Below, one piece after another: positions 60,320 to 64,000 of a stretch of DNA of 64,000 nucleotides. The DNA lies in the NCBI RefSeq assembly GCF_040954645.1, contig NC_092810.1:13378377-13442376 (forward strand). The letters run 5' to 3'. The position numbers and the translations under genes are program-made. Position 1 is the stretch's first letter, and every line of letters begins with the position of its first letter. This DNA is from Diabrotica undecimpunctata (lineage: Eukaryota > Arthropoda > Insecta > Coleoptera > Chrysomelidae). The notes beneath the pieces were generated by a model that saw only the letters and a list, made by a program, of their open reading frames with translations, ran no database searches and was not told the origin of the DNA.

Positions 60320-60388
60320 CTAAAACCGATAATCATAATCATGTATAAAATAAAAATAGTAAGCTATATTTTTTCTTTGAAACACTTG

Positions 60389-60633
60389 GAATGATTTTTC
60401 TGACGGATATTCTTAAGATAAAGTTGATTTCATATAATCGAATGGACTATCTCACAATAAAATCGTCCCAGGATTTTGGAAATACCATTTTAAAGTCATT
60501 TACTTTAAAATGTACATTATATGTTTGAATTGTCAATATTAATGAGTCATAAAAAATAAAATTATTAGAAAAAATTTTTACCAAGTGATAAGTTTAATTT
60601 ACTAATGTTTTGTATGTTGAGAACGATTTCCGA
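60389..60633 (+). mobile_element. Penelope-like element 3' terminus
   Basis: Matches 26700-26960 and 49200-49340 + 49931-50060, the 3' untranslated end of the PLE family. It stops abruptly at TTTCCGA, where the piggyBac at 60634 begins. The very end of the PLE resumes after 62893 (ATTGTAGCTTATTCTC). Confidence 0.8.
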
Positions 60634-62889
60634 CATATGTACCATTAGTCTTGTGTATTGGTACATATGTGTACCAACAGTCCCACATAAAAATATTATT
60701 ATATACCACATAATATATTTGTATTACTTTATTACTCAAAAATACAAAACAATTACTCAAAAATACAAAATATTATTTACGGTGATATACTGCGAAACAG
60801 TTTTTACATAAAGAAATGTCACACTCTTCGCAAAGGGTTTTTGTACGTGTTTGAGTTTTACTATCAGTGCACATTTTACATCGTCTTCTTGTGCTTCCTT
60901 CAATTGGAAGATGTAATGATACACTCTCGAAACGTTTTCTTTTCATAGATATTCTTCCCTTCTTAGATAAACGTCGTATAGCAGCTATTTTTTGTCCTTC
61001 GGCTATCATTTCTTCTGCCAGAGGTACCAAAAATTGAATCAGAGGAATTTTTTTCTTATTTTTTTCATTATAAATAATCCATGAGTTAACAACTGACATC
61101 ATAAGTAAGCGATGGAATACTTTTTTCCACCATTTGTTTGATTTACGATCTAAATCGTACAATCCTACCATTTGGTCTGCTAGATTAACCCCACCCATAA
61201 TTTTCCTGTAGCACGCTATCATTTCTGGACAGGACACATTTACTTTCGAACCATCTCTCATGGTTTTATTGATAGATGAAACACTGTCATTATGGCAATT
61301 ACTCAGCATCAAGACTTCCTTGGTGTCCTGCCATTTCACAAACATTAGTCCGTTTTCACTGCACTGAAATACGCATTCACCTCTTTGCAATTTATCTTTT
61401 ATTTTTGGCAAGTTTTTTCTATTTTGGTTACAGGTCCCCATCGCTGCGTACTCTATATTTTCCAACCGACAAACCGAAGTAAAAAAACGATCAAAGCAAA
61501 AGGTTATATCTCTTTCTTTTGCTGTGGAAACAAGTTTGTTCACTACACGTTCCCCAAGAGTTCCTTCTACATATTCAGTTTCGCGACCTGTGTAGATGTT
61601 GAAGTCGCAGGTATATCCAGTAAACGAGTCTGACCTAAGCCACATTTTGATTCCCCTTTTTACTGGTTTTAGCGGCATATACTGTTTGAGTGACGATCGA
61701 CCTTTGAATTTCGTCATGGACTCGTCGATACTTTGAAAACTGCTGTCTTGTCGATATTTTTTAAAGGTACCTTTCAAGCATTGTACAACGTCATCAATGT
61801 AATACGTTTTTGAGGCTTCTGTTGGTTTCTTTGGTGATGCAAAATACATTTTTGACGATATAACTTTGAATCTGTCACGGGATATTGCATTTTGAATTGA
61901 AACGTTTCTTAGTGAAGGATGAGTTGACCAATAATTACTGATTTCTGGTACACGGTTGTAGCACATAACTAGCATACAACCAAGAACTATTTGAATTTCT
62001 CCTAAGTCAGTTTCCTTCAGACGAGCGTTTCTTCTTGACTGCTTACATATTTCAATCCTTTCATTAGTGCATTGAGCAATATACATATACAAAGAACGTG
62101 GAAACAACTTTTTGAAATATTGGTATGGCGTCAAGTTAGATTGTATGCCAGCATCCAATGTACAACTACGTTGACTTAAAATTTGTTTTTTCGGAGCAAA
62201 ACCTTAATTTGGTGTTGACGACAACACAAAAGAACTACTAGGTGTGGCAGTTTCTTGTAAAGTTTCCTGTGTATCACGAACTTCTAACTCTGATTCTGAT
62301 TCTTCATCAGAAGTTTCGTGAAAATTATCTTTGCAGTCCTCGTCTGATTCCGATTCATCATCAGAAGGCTTATATATGTCATCACTACTTCCAGACTCGG
62401 AAAATGATAATTCTGCATAATATTGAAGTTCTTTCTGTGTAAGTGGCCTTTTCTTATCCATATATAAAAATGACATGAATAAGACTAATGGTACACTCAC
62501 ATACCGTACTATAAGACTATTGGTACTTATTAGTACCATAGATTTTAAAAACAGTCAAATGTTTATTTTACTCTAAATAAATAACAATCTAAATATACTT
62601 ACTATAAAAAGACACAAAAACAAACAGTCTGTAAAATGATATAATACAATTTAACTATAATTTGTATCAAAAAACAATGTATTTATGCTGACTGTAGCAA
62701 CCAACACATCTAAAACTCGCAAATTCTAGGTTAACTAAAATATTTTACGCGGCTACACGTGAACGTGACTCAAACGATGCAATGGAGAACTGACTGGTAC
62801 ATTTTTAAATAATATTTAACGGCAAAATATCACTTTAGGCTTGTATGCAAACATAGTGGTACACATATGTACCTAAAGTCTCGAAAGGG
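60634..62889 (-). mobile_element. piggyBac transposon, second family, inserted in PLE end
   Basis: The right boundary is clear: an inverted-repeat end CCCTTTCGAGACTTTAGG (reverse complement, ending 62889) next to TTAA at 62890-62893. The left end lacks the matching CCC...-TTAA terminus. Only the subterminal GGTACATATGTGTACC palindrome remains (60660-60675), which mirrors GGTACACATATGTACC at 62857-62872. The left tip and some PLE bases were therefore deleted. Confidence 0.8.
60773..62461 (-). pseudogene. piggyBac transposase, near-complete, one nonsense codon
   Basis: ATG at 62461 (MDKKRPLTQKELQYYAELSF), an acidic N-terminus (SDDESESDEDCK), then an in-frame TAA at 62206-62204. The frame then runs open for 476 codons to 60773. 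Catalytic positions: Asp in SFQSIDESMTKFKGR, Asp in TFCFDRFFTSVCRL. At the third site IMGGVNLADQMVGLY has Asn where classic piggyBac has Asp (GGVD), with the following Asp retained. The C-terminus has the full Cys/His domain (CKMCTDSK, LCEECDISLCKNCF, VYHRK). Length is 562 codons, normal for the family. The closest kin are PGBD4-type proteins. Confidence 0.9.
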
Positions 62890-62893
62890 TTAA

Positions 62894-63117
62894 ATTGTAG
62901 CTTATTCTCAATTGAAATTGTTATAGTATTAACAGTTAACAATAAAAATATTTTCACGCTTTTAGGCCACGATTTCCTAACCGTTTCTTCCTGACAAAAA
63001 CTATTTTCGTTCCACTTACATTAGAAAAATAACTGCCATGATAGATATTCTGCTGTCAACTTAGGTTATATTTGAACTGATTTAATGGGTGTGTACAACT
63101 GTTGAAAAAACATAAAT
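62894..63117. other. Short unassigned segment after the piggyBac
   Basis: The first ~40 bases resemble the distal end of the Penelope-like family. The rest is not assigned. Confidence 0.4.
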
Positions 63118-63510
63118 GTTAAATTGAAACCTGGTCCAGATAGTATTCCAGAATATTTCTTATTTAATAATAGATTCATTATAAGCTTCGCGTGACTTAG
63201 ATGGCTATGGAGCGTCAGATGTTGGGTGTCTCTCTGAGAGACCGAATCCTAAACGAAGAAATATGTCGTAAAGCAAAAATAACAGACGCTATCGAAAAAA
63301 TCGCGTCGTTAAAATAGAATTGGGCAGGATACGTCGCCAGATTATCAGATAACCGATAGACAAAACGTCTTTTAGAGTAGAGACTAAGACAAAAAGCAAT
63401 ACGAAGCAGAGGACGCCCACCAACTAGATGGACTGACCACCTGAGACAGATATAAAGAGCTGAGGGAGACCTATGTCTAGCAGGGGACGCATACAGATTA
63501 AGGATGATGA
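63118..63510 (+). mobile_element. LINE fragments, plus strand
   Basis: A short KPGPDSIPEYFL motif (RT entry) at 63120-63165 is followed directly by the LINE 3' tail. That tail reads MERQMLGVSLRDRILNEEIC, a decayed NWAGYVARLSDN, and RSRGRPPTRWTDHLRQI to about 63460. The RT core between them is deleted. The family is that of 3839-4480. Confidence 0.75.
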
Positions 63511-63799
63511 AGATGTTGAACAGATTCGTTATATCGCCAGTTCTACTAAATTATCTATTATTTTGAAAATAGAGTGGTGTCCAAAATTTTCTTCTCTTTT
63601 GTGTTGTCATCTATCTCACTTGATAACCACTTGTAGTTTAGCTATGACGAACCGCGATGAAAACACCAGACTGAAGTCCAGTCCTTAGTTACGGGTTTTG
63701 TGTAACAGTGTTGTCAATGATCCATTTATCATCTTCCATTGGGAACATTCTTCCATAGGAGTGTGCCTAATGGTCTAAACTTCCTTTTGTTTTTTGGTC

Positions 63800-64000
63800 G
63801 TTACAACAAAGGAAGAAATAAAAACGCAATCCTCACTACTTGAAATAAAAAAGCTCTAGGTAAAGACGGAATAATATAGATAGATTATGGAAAAAAATGC
63901 TAAAAATTATTTACAGTGAATGTATAGAAATAAGTGAAGTACCCACACACAAGGGAAATAAATATAAATTAGAAAGACCCACCTACCGACCCATTAAGTA
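63800..64000 (+). mobile_element. LINE reverse transcriptase start, cut by window end
   Basis: Plus-strand reading, with shifts: KKALGKDGI-like, MEKMLKIIYSECIEISEVP and LERPTYRPIK. These are the entry motifs of a LINE RT (K.PG.DGI ... YRPI). It continues beyond the window. Confidence 0.5.

Overview
The window reads as nuclear DNA of an insect with a large, AT-rich, repeat-filled genome. A beetle is my best guess, from the style of the odorant receptor and the transposon mix, but the sequence does not prove it. I see no rRNA, tRNA or CRISPR array. Two host genes can be rebuilt exon by exon, and almost everything else is transposable-element (TE) sequence at different stages of decay.

Host genes. 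(1) A plus-strand odorant receptor (7tm_6 family) has exons at 16846-17064, 22521-22978, 27125-27226, 28557-28659 and 31004-31162. All have GT/AG borders and matching phases. One small exon after the first, and the last exon, were not found with confidence. (2) A minus-strand acid lipase (lysosomal acid lipase / insect lipase-3 type) has exons at 60136-60319, 56822-56939, 54227-54473, 50518-50664, 45960-46187 and 40827-41015. Phases match throughout and Ser, Asp and His of the triad are visible. Only the signal-peptide exon is missing. The two genes converge, and their introns hold most of the TEs.

TE layout. 0-13.5 kb: decayed LINEs, a Penelope-like (PLE) inverted pair, and a LINE inserted into a LINE with a 12-bp target duplication. 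14-16 kb: an intact Tc1/mariner-superfamily transposase with DD82E spacing, then a foldback MITE. 17-31 kb (receptor introns): a DD41D mariner with ~290-bp inverted repeats, a Ty3/Gypsy remnant, a triplicated exon end with (AT)n arrays, a PLE and LINE pieces. 35-40 kb: a second DD41D copy, PLE pieces, and a TIR element split by a LINE. 41-62 kb (lipase introns and upstream): a ~1-kb TIR element, three different piggyBac elements, a PLE carrying both a piggyBac and a LINE, two copies of an unclassified Cys-rich DDE transposon, and Jockey-type LINEs. 63-64 kb: LINE pieces.

Most notable: the Gypsy remnant at 20.0-22.3 kb (minus) carries, between integrase and its 3' LTR, an open reading frame that joins a macro domain (ADP-ribose binding, OARD1/TARG1-like) to a CCCH zinc finger. 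It is in frame with pol behind one stop codon and ends exactly at the polypurine tract, so it sits where an env-like third ORF would. The unclassified DDE transposon (54.59-56.76 kb, ends CGCACC, inserted in TA-rich DNA) is the second candidate for something poorly described.
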